Below, one piece after another: positions 42,353 through 55,599 of a stretch of 64,000 nucleotides of DNA. The translations under genes and the position numbers were made by a program. Source of the stretch: Conchocele bisecta (Eukaryota > Mollusca > Bivalvia > Lucinida > Thyasiridae); contig JAQRGA010000391.1 in assembly GCA_029237695.1 (NCBI GenBank), positions 1 to 64,000 of the forward strand. Reading direction: 5' to 3'. Every line of letters begins with the position of its first letter. Position 1 is the stretch's first letter. The notes beneath the pieces are model-generated. The model saw only the letters and a list, made by a program, of their open reading frames with translations. It was not told where the DNA came from and made no database searches.

Positions 42353-43630
42353 ACTATTGTCTAAAACAGTTTACAACTCCATATACACAACTGTCTGATA
42401 GTGAGTGATCAAAGTGAGATAGATGGCAACGTCCCTGGCATGATGTTAAGAACACCAAGATAACCTCCTCTAATCAAGCGAATGTATTGATGGTATTGGT
42501 AAAGAGCCAACTAACAGAAGAGATGAACATACATCGAAGTATTACTGGCCGTGAGCTAAATTGTGAAAAAATGTAGGTGAGACGAAAATGAATGTAATAT
42601 TGAATCAAGTGAAAGCAGATCACTGTCAAATTAAAGTCATATATCATTCAAGTTTAAGTTTTCAGAATATGAAAACCTTTTGCAGACGTTATCATTTCGA
42701 AAAATGTCCTTTTCGAAAAAGAATCCCTTTCAGAAAAAAATTATTTTCGTATTTTAGTCATACCGGTAATGCGCATGACCGGGATATAACCACTGTGGCA
42801 CTTCTGCTAAAGGAAAAACATGAAAATAGTAGACAAATCTTTTTCGGAAGTCCTTTTTCAAACAATGTACTTTTCTGAAAAAAATCCTTTTCATATTTTA
42901 GTCATGCCGGTAATGCACATGAACGGAATATGACCATTGGGGCACTTCTGCCAAGGCAAAAACATGAATTTAGTAGACAAATCTTTTCCAAAATTCCTTT
43001 TTCTAAAATGTCCTTTTCAGAAAAAATGTCCTTTTCAGAAAAATATTATCTGTTTGTGATCTAGTCATAGCGGTAATGTGCATGATCGGGATATGACCAC
43101 AGTTGTACTTCCGCATAGGAAACAAGTGAAAATAGTAGACGAATCCAGGGCCAAACCTTTTGCGAAAAGTTCGCCCTTGGCCGCCTGCCTTCGATGGCCA
43201 AACTGGATTCCTTCTAAAAAAAAATCACGAATTGAAACATGTTTCAACAGCAGTTTAGAATCATTTCTGACATGCTTTGGCAGCACTGTTAAACCGTGTT
43301 TTTATTGAGAAATAAGACTAGATATAAAGCAACAGCAGACGACAATTGTTGTGTGTAACGGTCTAAGGGTTATTATGGATGTTTCGCAGTAGATATGCTT
43401 CTGGTCATGTGGTTATAAGTATTTGAGCACAGGCTCAATCTTCATGAAATCGACAAGTTTGATTGGCTGAAGCTGTATGTGCTCAGTCTTTGCCAATCAA
43501 ACTGCCTAATTTTGACTACATACAAGTCGGATATTGTGAATGTGTTACTGTACAATAGTCCATGGCCTGTCACAAATTGGATTGGGTTTTTTCCTTCGGT
43601 GTATTGAAACCAAATATACGGTAAATGTTA
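42353..43630. repeat. Non-coding; ~150-bp tandem repeat at 42740-43160
   Basis: GTCATACCGGTAATGCGCAT and close variants occur at about 42757, 42901 and 43065. Each is followed by GGGATATGACCACTGTGGCA-type sequence and preceded by CCTTTTCRGAAAAA runs. Three degenerate units are visible. Nothing coding is recognised in the whole stretch. Confidence 0.65.
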
Positions 43631-43631
43631 T

Positions 43632-43683
43632 TTAACCCTTATACCGCTATCTTAATTTTAACCCTTATACCGCTATCTTAATT
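43632..43683. repeat. 26-bp direct duplication
   Basis: TTAACCCTTATACCGCTATC followed by TTAATT occurs twice in immediate succession. Confidence 0.9.
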
Positions 43684-43869
43684 AAGCACTGCCAAGGTAC
43701 GTTTGTAAAGTGTTGTAGTTGTTGTCATTGACTTTTTACCAATGAAACCTCTCCACATTTGACCACCTAAATGTATCGGGATTGATTTCACTATGATTTA
43801 CCTCTGGAGCTGCTGTCTATTCATCAACTAAACCCTCACATACACGACTCCTACTTATTGTATACCTGC

Positions 43870-43945
43870 AATATAGTGGAACCTCATTAACCAGAAACTC
43901 TGTGGCGTCCCAGGGCGTCTGGTTTACAGAGGTTCCATTGAACAT
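43870..43945. repeat. Possible pogo/Tigger-type TIR fragments
   Basis: AGTGGAACCTCATTAACCAG and, inverted 30 bp later, CTGGTTTACAGAGGTTCCAT resemble the CAGTGGAACCTCT termini of Tigger-like elements. A related end, ACAGTGGAACCTCTAAACTG, lies at 56361. No transposase is seen. Confidence 0.35.
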
Positions 43946-45358
43946 TCTATATAAAGCTGGAGAACACAAAATGTTTGTTCAAAATGCCGTACCCGTTTTA
44001 ATCTATAAATGGCCAACAGTATAGAACCTGATCAGACTTAATGGATGCAATGCTGATCTTGGACTATGCTGTCGTAAAAGCTTAAGGGCCCTCGTGACCA
44101 TTGGAAGCAATTGTTATGTTGAAAATTGTATATGGGACAAAATGACAACATTGGACTGAACAGTTAGTGATCAGGCAGCACACTGCAGCCTCGTATTACA
44201 AAGGTAGACTTGTCTTGCTGCAGTGTAACCTCGTTACAAGAGCCACATGTGTGAGTACTCAAAACTGGTTACAAGTGGCTGCTGTAGAGAGCTGGACATT
44301 GTAGAGAGGTGACAGTTGTAGGCAGGAGGCTATTATAAAGGTTTGTAGTTTAGACACCTCCAAATAGTTTTACTATATAATTTAACCGAATGCCATCTAA
44401 TAATGCCAGTCTCTCCTACTTTCACTATTCGTATGGTTGCTGTGTACATGACTTGCAGCCAGTCTGTACTGGTTCTGCATGAACTAAACAATAGGTTCAC
44501 TTACTCCTAAGAAAGAAACATTCAACCTTGTCATATCATCCAGTATTATTTACTTTTTTTGGCCACGGAAAATCTGTTTACATCACGTGACCAACATACT
44601 CAGTGTTTTCTTTTAAATGCTACAAATATGCTGAAAACTGGTGCTAAAAGCACCCCAAAATGTTCCTCAAGTGAAACTGGATAGTAATGGATCAAGATTT
44701 TTGTAAACGCGCAAAGTGAATTTCGATTTTTGATGTGACACCGGGCCATGGATTATCTCCCCCATTTGCCCATAGAATTCCAATGTTTTGCCTAGTTTGC
44801 TAGCAAAGCAGTAGATGTGACACATTTTCTAGTTCTTGTCCCAGGAGTATTATTTATTCAAAGCGATCAGCGATAACGTGGAGATGTGCTATACTAGTAG
44901 CATCCACAGATGACGGAAACAATCACATTACAATATTATAGTATATTGTAATAAAGGTATATAGATGGGTAAAACTAATAATATTATATAGTTATACAGA
45001 ATAAGACTTTTCTATTTTTATAAATCTATTTGACGTTTTTCCTGTCACCTGTGATAGCATCTGACTTGTCTGACCCCAGATGGTTGATTAACGAAGGGAA
45101 AAAATTCTCTTTAAACCTTTTATCTTTGGCTTCTTGTTACTTGAGAGTTGAATCCAGTTATGCTCCTTATACAAATAGTAAGCTTAGTACTGGTTGGTCG
45201 GGAGCATGCGAAGGGTAATTTTTTAGCGATGGGTTTCATCCTTACATTTTAATTTTGGCTGCATGTTACTTGAGATTTCAATCCTGGTATGCTCCTTAAT
45301 AAAGTAGTAAGACTAGTACTAATCCTTCCTGTTACTTGCTGTGAGTGGGCTAAGTGAC
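43946..45358. repeat. Non-coding, with a ~355-bp interspersed repeat at 44345-44700
   Basis: The segment from AGACACCTCCAAATAGTTTT to TCAAGTGAAACTGGATAGTA matches 55228-55585 at about 90% by eye, in the same orientation. A looser ~127-bp tandem repeat (GTTACTTGAGAGTTGAATCC and GTTACTTGAGATTTCAATCC) lies at about 45124-45325. No gene is seen. Confidence 0.75.
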
Positions 45359-45577
45359 TGGTGTGGTGAGGACCTGGCACCAGATCAAATTACCAGTATT
45401 CTAATTTCAGGGCTGAATATGTATTTTATCTGTACATATTCGGTTTGTGACCCCACCCCCCACACACACAAACCCACACCAACACCAACCATCCATACAG
45501 GTGTATTATGAGATACGACCCCGTTAACCTGGACTAATATGACCTTGGCTGTTGACTGGCCATTAAACACCATTACA
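45359..45577 (+). repeat. SINE-like unit, copy 1
   Basis: The unit starts GTGTGGTGAGGACCTGGCA and ends ATGACCTTGGCTGTTGACTG followed by GCCATTAAACACC. It is related to 48684-48890 and 50204-50414. A further tail-like ATGACCTTAGCTGTTGCTG lies at about 45746. A pol III head is not evident. Confidence 0.55.
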
Positions 45578-45799
45578 AGAGCATTTCCCGTTTTGATGAT
45601 TTCGCCGTTTGCAAGTTCATGTTACACGTTCTTCTTCACTTACACTTACCCTGGGTCAATCAATTCCTGCCTGCCTGCTTGCTGTATGCTGGCGAACGAC
45701 ACATGCATGTGTAATATACTCCCTTGCATGTCATACCTGTCTCTGTATGACCTTAGCTGTTGCTGGTACGTTAAACCCTTTCACATGTTTTAGCTCCTG

Positions 45800-46180
45800 C
45801 TGATTTGAAAAAATTATAATCACGTTTTATAATTCTTGACTCTGGCTTGTGTATTATGTTATTGTGTAACCTATATATGGGTTAGCTTCTACACATAACA
45901 GGCTCCAGTTTTGTTTGAGCAAATCCAGTTCAAAATAACGACCCCATATGCATAAGGAGGTTATGAAAAAATTCATACTGGACGTGACTTATGAAAATTA
46001 TCATAATATTTCACCACATATTAGTAGCCGACGACCGACTGGTGTCAACATGAACGAGTTCATTGATGTCATAGATTTCATCTCTCTACGATCTCCTTTG
46101 CCTTCAAGCGTTGTGAAACTTTGCATAAGACTTGCTCCGTAATCACCAGTTCAACCAACGTTGTTACTCACATATTGAAG
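45800..46180. other. No gene seen
   Basis: AT-rich sequence precedes the 36-bp minisatellite. Short frames lack motifs. Confidence 0.5.
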
Positions 46181-46640
46181 TCACTATGAAAGGTTTCATA
46201 ACATTCCGTTCTCAGACAAACAGTAGTCATTATGAAATGTCCATAAACCGTACTATCCCACTAACTATAACATTTTCATAAAATGTACTATCACTCTCGC
46301 TATGAAAATGTTCATAAACCGTACTATCCATCTCACTATGAAAACTTTCATAACATGTAATATCACTCTCGCTATGAAAGGTTTCATAATGCGTAATATC
46401 ACTCTTACTATGAACATTTTCGTAAACCACCGTACTATCCATCTCACTATGAAAATGTTCATAACATGTAATATCCCTCTCGCTATTAAAATTTTCATAA
46501 AGCGTAATATCACTCTCACTATGAAAATTTTCATAAAATCGCTCTTACTGTGAACATTTTCATAAAGCGTTATATGACTCTCACTAAGAAAATTTTCATA
46601 AACCGTTCTATCACTCTCATATATTGAAGTCGCTATGATT
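46180..46640. repeat. 36-bp minisatellite with palindromic core
   Basis: Units of the type TATGAAAATTTTCATAAACC, GTAATATCACTCTCAC start at about 46301, 46337, 46373 and 46409 and continue to about 46600 with a 36-bp period. The core TATGAAAATTTTCATA is self-complementary, so both strands show similar reading frames. These are not genes. Confidence 0.85.
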
Positions 46641-46759
46641 ATTTTCATAGCATTATTGTTTTCAGACAAATATTAGTCGGTATAAAAATGTTCATGAAAT
46701 GTATTATCGCTCCCACATATTGTAGTAGCTATGAAGACAACTTGTCAATTATATTGTCA

Positions 46760-48215
46760 GACTATCTTCAAAATCACTAAACGAAATTGCATAAAATAAA
46801 ATGCTCTAAAAGTTTGTTCGCCTCCAAACGTTATGAAAATTTGCATAAGAACAAATTAAAAACATTTACCGGTACAACTACCGTTGTAACGTTGTTCATC
46901 ACATACATGTAATGCAGTCAATGTGGAAAGGTTCATAATATTTTCGTTCTGAAACAAGCATTAGTCAGTATGAACTTGCTCATAAAATGCAGTTACTGTT
47001 ACTAATTGTTCCTATTGGCAGGTTAATTGTCATTATGTTAATGTTACAAAAATCTGTCAAATTAACGAGCTCTCTGAATTATACCATAATTGCGGCACGT
47101 GCAATAAACAGGAAATTACATGACTCTTACACCAAGAAATCATGTTTAGACAAGGCTATTACAAACAAAAATAGGAACATAAATGGGACTGTGAATGGCA
47201 ACATTGGGCCTATGCGATTTATGACTAATGTAGTTCCTGATCAAATATAACACCTATTTAGGCTAATAACGATATACAATGTATGTTTCTTTACAAACAT
47301 GACGGGCGTTTCATTCATGGAATAGCGTACGGTATAGACCCTGATCAGACTTCACGGATGTGCATATTACAATGGTGGCATAATCCATAATCCCCATTTT
47401 TCCAGTCTCATCCACAAATACATTTGCTATATGCAAACAATGAATAAGTACTAACTCTTGGATTTTCACGTGGGGCATGCACAATAAAGCAGATTGTCTA
47501 GACATACATGCAAGTGTTGCCAAGCAACAAACAGTTCAGTGGAATCGGCTGGACATAGTGCTGTAATTCACATGTATACACACGTGTCGTTACCAACTAT
47601 CATTTGTCTTCCTTACACATCATGAATCAGAAAAAAACGTTATATCCATCATTTAGATTAACGTATTCCTGTAGTGTCATATCGTCTGAAAATATAAACA
47701 AACGAGTTAAAAGGTGACATGTATGACAAACAGTACGTCACAGGTCATGATCGGAAACAGTGCAAACTAATAAGAAAGTCCCATATAACAAAAGAATTGC
47801 CCCATTAATATATAACCCATATGAAATGCATCACGCGCAAATGACGCCCACCTTATAATATGTTATTATCATAATACTTGTATGTAGGGTTGATTTACCC
47901 TAAGCAAAACTAAATAACGTATACATGCCTGAGTAGAATCCAGTGTTCCACAGTCAAAACGAAAAGCGAAACAAGCCGCCTAAATTATACTGCAGTGTCA
48001 ATCCAGTCTGACACAAGTGCCAGTCAGGGTCGGTTATCTAATTAATGGATTCATATGTTCAGTAGGTCAATCAGATGTTCCATACTATTCGTGGTAAAAC
48101 AATGGGGGCGGGATTAAATGCTCTGCAGGTGTTCATGTCTGTATACATGACTAACCCTTACAATGCTGAATTCCATTTCGTCGTCTGCCGTTTATCTTTA
48201 GTTTTACACCGGTCT
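46760..48215. other. No gene seen
   Basis: The stretch is AT-rich. A fragment of the GATCAGAC dispersed family lies near 47310-47360 (TTTCATTCATGGAATAGCGT, GTATAGACCCTGATCAGAC). Hydrophobic frames such as 46987-47250 have no motif and are judged random. Confidence 0.5.
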
Positions 48216-48221
48216 CGGTCT

Positions 48222-48355
48222 CGGTAGACCGGTGGCATATAGTGTTTGGAATGTGTGTCCGTCCGGCACATTAAGAAGTTCGCCGGAATTTCGAAAATGA
48301 ATCTGCCACCCAGGGGGCATTCGTGTGCCGTCAGGCCACATTTTCTTGTTCGTAG
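48222..48355. repeat. Interspersed repeat, empty-site copy
   Basis: GGTGGCATATAGTGTTTGGA, then GCACATTAAGAAGTTC, CTGCCACCCAGG and GTGTGCCGTCAGGCCACATT match 61545-61638 plus 62391-62405. There the same sequence is split by a 744-bp element. Confidence 0.75.
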
Positions 48356-48683
48356 TGAAAACCATTATGTAAGCACCTGATAATTGTCTCCAATGTAGAC
48401 TCTTCGCATGTGCTGTTCAACATGTGCATTGTTAAAACATATCTCAAAAATAAAAAAGCAGACGATAATCTCCGGTTTTAACCTTCTAAGAGTTAATTAC
48501 AAGACATGTGTCTGTAGACACGTGTAATAGGGTAACCCCTTCCCGGCTAGCGCATGTGTGAGGTGATGCTGGCGTCACGTAAGTAGTGGAAAACATTACC
48601 ACGGGACACGAACTCCGGTTGTATAATTTTTGTATCAACAAATAGATTATTTCTGAAGCATTACTTCTGAACCTTTCTGTTTT

Positions 48684-48890
48684 CTGGTGTGGCGAGGACC
48701 TGACATCATATCAGGATTATTCTGATTTCGGGGCTGAATATATAGGTTTGTTTATTGTAACTATTCAGTTCTGATTTTGGGATTTTCACCCTATTTGTAC
48801 AGGTAATATATGGGATTTAGTACTAAACCCATTGGCCCGGCCTTACATGACCTTAGCTGTTAACAGGCCGTTAAAACCCAACACAAACAA
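48684..48890 (+). repeat. SINE-like unit, copy 2
   Basis: CTGGTGTGGCGAGGACCTGA, a central TATTCTGATTTCGGGGCTGA, GATTTTGGGATTTTC, and the tail TGACCTTAGCTGTTAACAGG, CCGTTAAAACCCAACAC. It is about 80% alike to copy 3. Confidence 0.7.
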
Positions 48891-50203
48891 ACTTTCTGTT
48901 TCCATAACATTTACACATTAGTGCACAGAACATGGATCCAACAAAACCCTAGTGAATTATTGCAGTTCACAATTTTCGGGATTCTTCCTTTCACGGATAA
49001 ATACAACAGCCTCGAATGTAATGCAAAGGTATGTATTTACACACATACAATATTAGTTCTGAGTACATAGCTATAATTACATTTAATTACACTGCATTAC
49101 TTACATAAGCATGATGACGTAGTAGTTCTTCCAAATGTGCGTTTGTTTCCTTTCTACTTCCTGGAGAGTGACATAATAATTTTGCTAATACTCACTTTAT
49201 TAAGTAAGTTTATGGTAATAGTTTTGTGTCATATTGTAGAATTGTCTCTCAATAACATCATAGCGAAGTAACGTCAACGCACTGCAGGCTTTTCCTATAT
49301 GTTAGTGCGCGAAATGTAAATGCAATTACGCAATTGTTTACCGTTGAACGCGGTGTAGCGATATAATGCAAATCTGTGTAGCTAATACAAAATATGACGA
49401 TAACCAACCTGGATATGGTCCAACAACGCTTACTCAAACAATCAACGGATCGCCATGACAGGCACAGGCAATCATACCTAACGAATCATTATACTATCAC
49501 TAGTAAATTGAATTGCAATGGTACCACATGTATTATAATTCTCATGATAATATTATAATGAATCTAGTGAACCGGATAACCTCATGGAGGCGATTCTCAT
49601 GTGCATTACTCCATAACTAGATGTATTAAAATAGGTGCATTCACTTAGCCAATACATCATGATAAAACAGATCATATGTGCACCACATCCATCGGATGAT
49701 CCACATATACAATAACACACTCATATGTCACAATGCAATTATGCGTATACAGCAAATGCGCAGACAGTATACTTGGATATGCTGTTACTGATATATCATT
49801 GCCACGTTATACCTCATTTGCTCACTGATGTGTTCCTGTCTAACATCAGTCCGTTCATGGAAGAAGGTAGCTGACAACATTTTCAACCAGTGTAGCTGGA
49901 TCAGATTGCACAGGGGTTGCATCTAATCCGGGTTTATCCTGTTTGTCAATGTCCTGGAGCAGACAATGATACACAGACAATACGTATACACACATGCGAA
50001 ATGTACCACTTAGCATTTGCAAACAGCTGAGAACCTGATCAGCATGCGCAGCAGCGCAGTCTGGTCAAACGAATTCCGGTTTACAAAGACGGCGACCATT
50101 TGTAACCTTATTGGTGCGACTCCAAATATAAACTGTTCCACAATGTTTCGACACTTTTCTCAAACCCAAATGTGTGTTTGTACAATTTACTGCGCCAAGT
50201 GAT
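48891..50203. other. No gene seen
   Basis: AT-rich sequence without coding motifs, tandem arrays or recognised terminal repeats. Confidence 0.5.
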
Positions 50204-50414
50204 TCTGGTGTGGCGAGGACATGGCATCAGATCAGTATTATTCTGATTTCAAACTGAATATATAGTTTTTTATTGTAAATATTCGGTTCTTATTTTGGGA
50301 TTTTCCGCCCATTTGTACAGGTAATAATATGGAATTTACTACTGAACCCATTTACCCGGCCTTACATGACCATAGCTGTTGATAGGCCGTTAAACCCCAA
50401 CATATACACAAACA
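50204..50414 (+). repeat. SINE-like unit, copy 3
   Basis: It starts CTGGTGTGGCGAGGACATGG and ends TGACCATAGCTGTTGATAGG, CCGTTAAACCCCAACA, with an A/C-rich tail. A tail-only relative (ATGACCTTAGGTGTTGGCAG) occurs at about 58592. Confidence 0.7.
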
Positions 50415-50499
50415 ATCATTATTTTGAATGGTGAATTTGTTAATAAAAGCATGAACGTTAATAAAATCTGCCAAGTTTAACATAGTAAAATTAGTGGTC

Positions 50500-51410
50500 A
50501 CTTAAAATGGCAAATATCGACATCCTCGACCAGCACTTCTAAGTGACCATTTACAAATTTGGCGGTTGATTCCATCGGTGTGCATATTTACAGACCTACA
50601 CCAATGGTTAGCAATACATTTCCTCTGTCGGACATGTGCAGGAATCCAGCCCAGATCGCCAGACACCGCAGCCGTAGGCGCGTATCTACCAACACCTAGG
50701 AAGTATCGCATAACCATGTTTTGAATTGTATACACGAGTATGATTTATGTACGCCGAACAGCTGCACCATAGGCAATAACTGACCAGTCAAATAATATCT
50801 TAAAAACTTTATGAGGCACTCCACCTATCAAACCTAGTGCTCTACCAGCACTGTGCGCATTTTTGCTGTGATATCATAATCTAATGTTTCACTCAGAATA
50901 AGACTAAGATGTATCTGTCAACAATGCACATTGGTTCGGGTCCACATATAAATGAGAAAACAGTTTGATGCACATATGGTGGCTGCAAATCCACAATTAT
51001 ATTACTTTTTCATTTTTTCACGACCATGCAATTCATGCAATTCATGAAGCATGTTAAGCATAAATTGTAGATCCGCTTCGTTTGCTGGAATCAACACCAT
51101 GTCCTATGCGTACTATAAAATGCATAATACCTCTTCATCAAACTGGACACCTTTACACAAGGCCTTATATGTAGGGACAAATCATTGACGAATATGTTAA
51201 ATAATAGAGGTGACAGAGAACAGTCCTGACATAAGTCACAGTGTACATCAAACCACTCGGAACATAGACCGGTACACCAGCATATCATGATAGTAGCAAG
51301 CATTGTCCATAGTGTGCTTCTGTCAATCAAGTCACATGCTTTCTTAAAATCAATGAATGCACAGAATGTAGACAGTTTCTACTTTTTTCTAGTATCTATG
51401 ATATTTGTAA
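50500..51410 (-). pseudogene. LINE (non-LTR) reverse transcriptase fragment
   Basis: On the minus strand, CAFIDFKKACDLIDRSTLW (about 51370-51320) carries the first RT catalytic Asp. CSLSPLLFNIFVNDLSLHI (about 51220-51170) is the conserved domain 4-5 block. The YADDMVLI box is partly readable in a shifted frame near 51115-51090. The C-terminal MVMRYFLGVGRYAPTAAV and DLGWIP blocks (50735-50600) are typical of the LINE connection region. Several frameshifts and stops are present and the endonuclease is absent. Confidence 0.75.
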
Positions 51411-52375
51411 GGGACGATGTTTTCTGAATACATTCTGTCCATACTCGATTTTATTATTATTATCGGTCCACTTTGTCAGCCTGTTGTTCAGAATAAAACA
51501 ATACATACATTAATTTTGTACAACTTGTTAATAAACTGCCACGAAATGACAGCGGATCCCTCGGGTCAGCCGTGCTGGACTTTCGAATGGGTTAATGATG
51601 CGTTTACCTCATTCCGTGGGAATTTTACTCGTCGTAAAACAAACATTGAAGAAAATATGCAGATACGATGCCCTTACATCGTCGCAAAAAGACTTTGATT
51701 ATATATCATTTAATCCACATGCCTTCCCCGCTTGGAATTTACTATAGCATCACGGCCCTGAATATATATGGGACGCACTCTGTGAAAACCAGCTTTAATG
51801 ACAACGTCATGAAAGCCTGAAAATGACGTCGCAAAGTTACACTTATATTTACCAACGTCACGTCGGTTTTTGACACTCGAAATAGTTGCGTCATTGTAAT
51901 AAGTTGTCATATTTATAACCGTACGCCTTACTATTTGTGGCTCACAAACATTTTAATGTTGGATACGCGTAGCAGAATTTTAGTTGTTTTCATAGTAATT
52001 CAGAAAGTTGTCTGTTTTTTTTCGGTTTCCTTCAAGAAAACACGTAGTGATTTTGTCGATTATTTGTTATACAAATGGGCATATTACAAATCATTGTTAT
52101 AATATATATGGACGACTTGTGCCCTGACATTTGAAACTAAATAACTATGCGACCGATATTTGTTATTATGTAATCATATTGCGAATATTTCTTTTAAATT
52201 TTATTTATAAGTATTTATACAACACTTACAAACAAACGCGGGAACAATTGTAGTCGGCGTAGACGGAGGCGTCTGTATGTTTCTTATTTTGGGTTGAAAC
52301 CGGAATACTGAAAGAAAACAAACGTATCCGGCCTGGCGACCACCATCAGATATAAAAGTACTTACAAATTGAGGA
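51411..52375. other. No gene seen
   Basis: Short frames lack motifs. AT content is high and no repeats are recognised. Confidence 0.5.
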
Positions 52376-52440
52376 TCGAACCCGGGGCGCATGTGCGCGC
52401 TCTTTACTAATTGTGCTAAATGGTCCAGTTCAGATTAACT
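52376..52440 (-). repeat. tRNA-derived SINE head
   Basis: The minus strand has an A-box-like TTAGCACAATTAGTAAAGAG then CGCG, and a B box CCGGGTTCGATCC about 20 bp later. This is the spacing of a tRNA-derived pol III promoter. No complete cloverleaf forms. Confidence 0.55.
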
Positions 52441-54607
<2,167 letters not shown>

Positions 54608-54612
54608 TTATC

Positions 54613-54898
54613 CAGGGGCGTAGCCAGGAGGCAAATGATGTATAAACCTGGGAAACAAATGTGGAGCGAGCGTAGTGACCGAGGCCGCTAGGGGGGTCCG
54701 TGGGCATGCCCCCCCCCCAACCCCCCCCCCTCCAGATTATTTTATGAGGATGCAATTTCCTGCATTCTGCTGCATTTGAAAGAATATAGGCCTATATAGG
54801 CCTAAGACGGGTAGGCCTATTAAATATTTCGATTTTTATTTTTAGTCAAAACGATGTGCAGGCTCGGGTCTGTTGGCCTAATAGCAGCTACGCGCCTG
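54613..54898. mobile_element. 286-bp non-autonomous TIR element
   Basis: It starts CAGGGGCGTAGCCAGG and ends, inverted, in AGCTACGCGCCTG. It is flanked by TTATC at 54608-54612 and 54899-54903, a possible 5-bp target duplication. The interior has a C run and no coding capacity. The terminus resembles a widespread invertebrate CAGGGGCGTAGC family. Confidence 0.7.
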
Positions 54899-55224
54899 TT
54901 ATCAGCAAAGTACTGTAGGCTGTTGAGTTGCATTGTAAAAACGTCGCCGTTTCAATAACGTCATTTTCGAGATGACGTTACGTTTTTTTTTGTGCGTGAT
55001 TCACATGGTGCTACAACAAGTGAGATAAAACAAAAACTATGCAACATAATTGCATTTTCTTTTCAGAATATTGTTTTTGAAAGGTGTCCGCATCAGCAAA
55101 TGTAAAAAAGTGAAAATCGAAAATGTTGTCATTAAGGCTGGTTTTCCCAGAGCGCGGCCCGTATGTTATCGGTGAAGTGGTTCAGATACACTAGGTAGTG
55201 CCTGATAACTACATTTGTATGTAT

Positions 55225-55590
55225 AGGTTAGACACCTCCAACTAGTTTTACTATATAATTTAACCGAATGCCATCCAATAAGGCCAGTCTCTCCTACTTT
55301 CACTATTCGTATGGATGCTGTGGGAGCCACTTTTACATGATCTGCAGCCAGTCTGTACTGGTTCTGCATGAACCAAACAATAGGTTCACTTACTCCTAAA
55401 AAAGAAAATCCAACCTTGTCATATCCTCCAATATTGTTGACATGTTTTGGCCACGGAAACTATGTTTGCGTCACGTGACCAACAGGTTCAGTGTTTTCTT
55501 GTAAATGCTACAAATATGCTGAAAACTGGTGTTAAAGGCACCCCAAAATGTTCCTCAAGTGAAACTGGGTAGTAATGGATCAATATTTTC
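55225..55590. repeat. ~355-bp interspersed repeat, second copy
   Basis: The sequence matches 44345-44700 from AGACACCTCCAACTAGTTTT to TCAAGTGAAACTGGGTAGTA, with a short insertion near 55320. No coding capacity. Confidence 0.8.
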
Positions 55591-55599
55591 AAGCAAACG

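Noticed and set aside
46987..47250. 87-codon hydrophobic frame
   Set aside because: It has no homologous motif, biased composition, and lies in repeat-rich AT-rich DNA.
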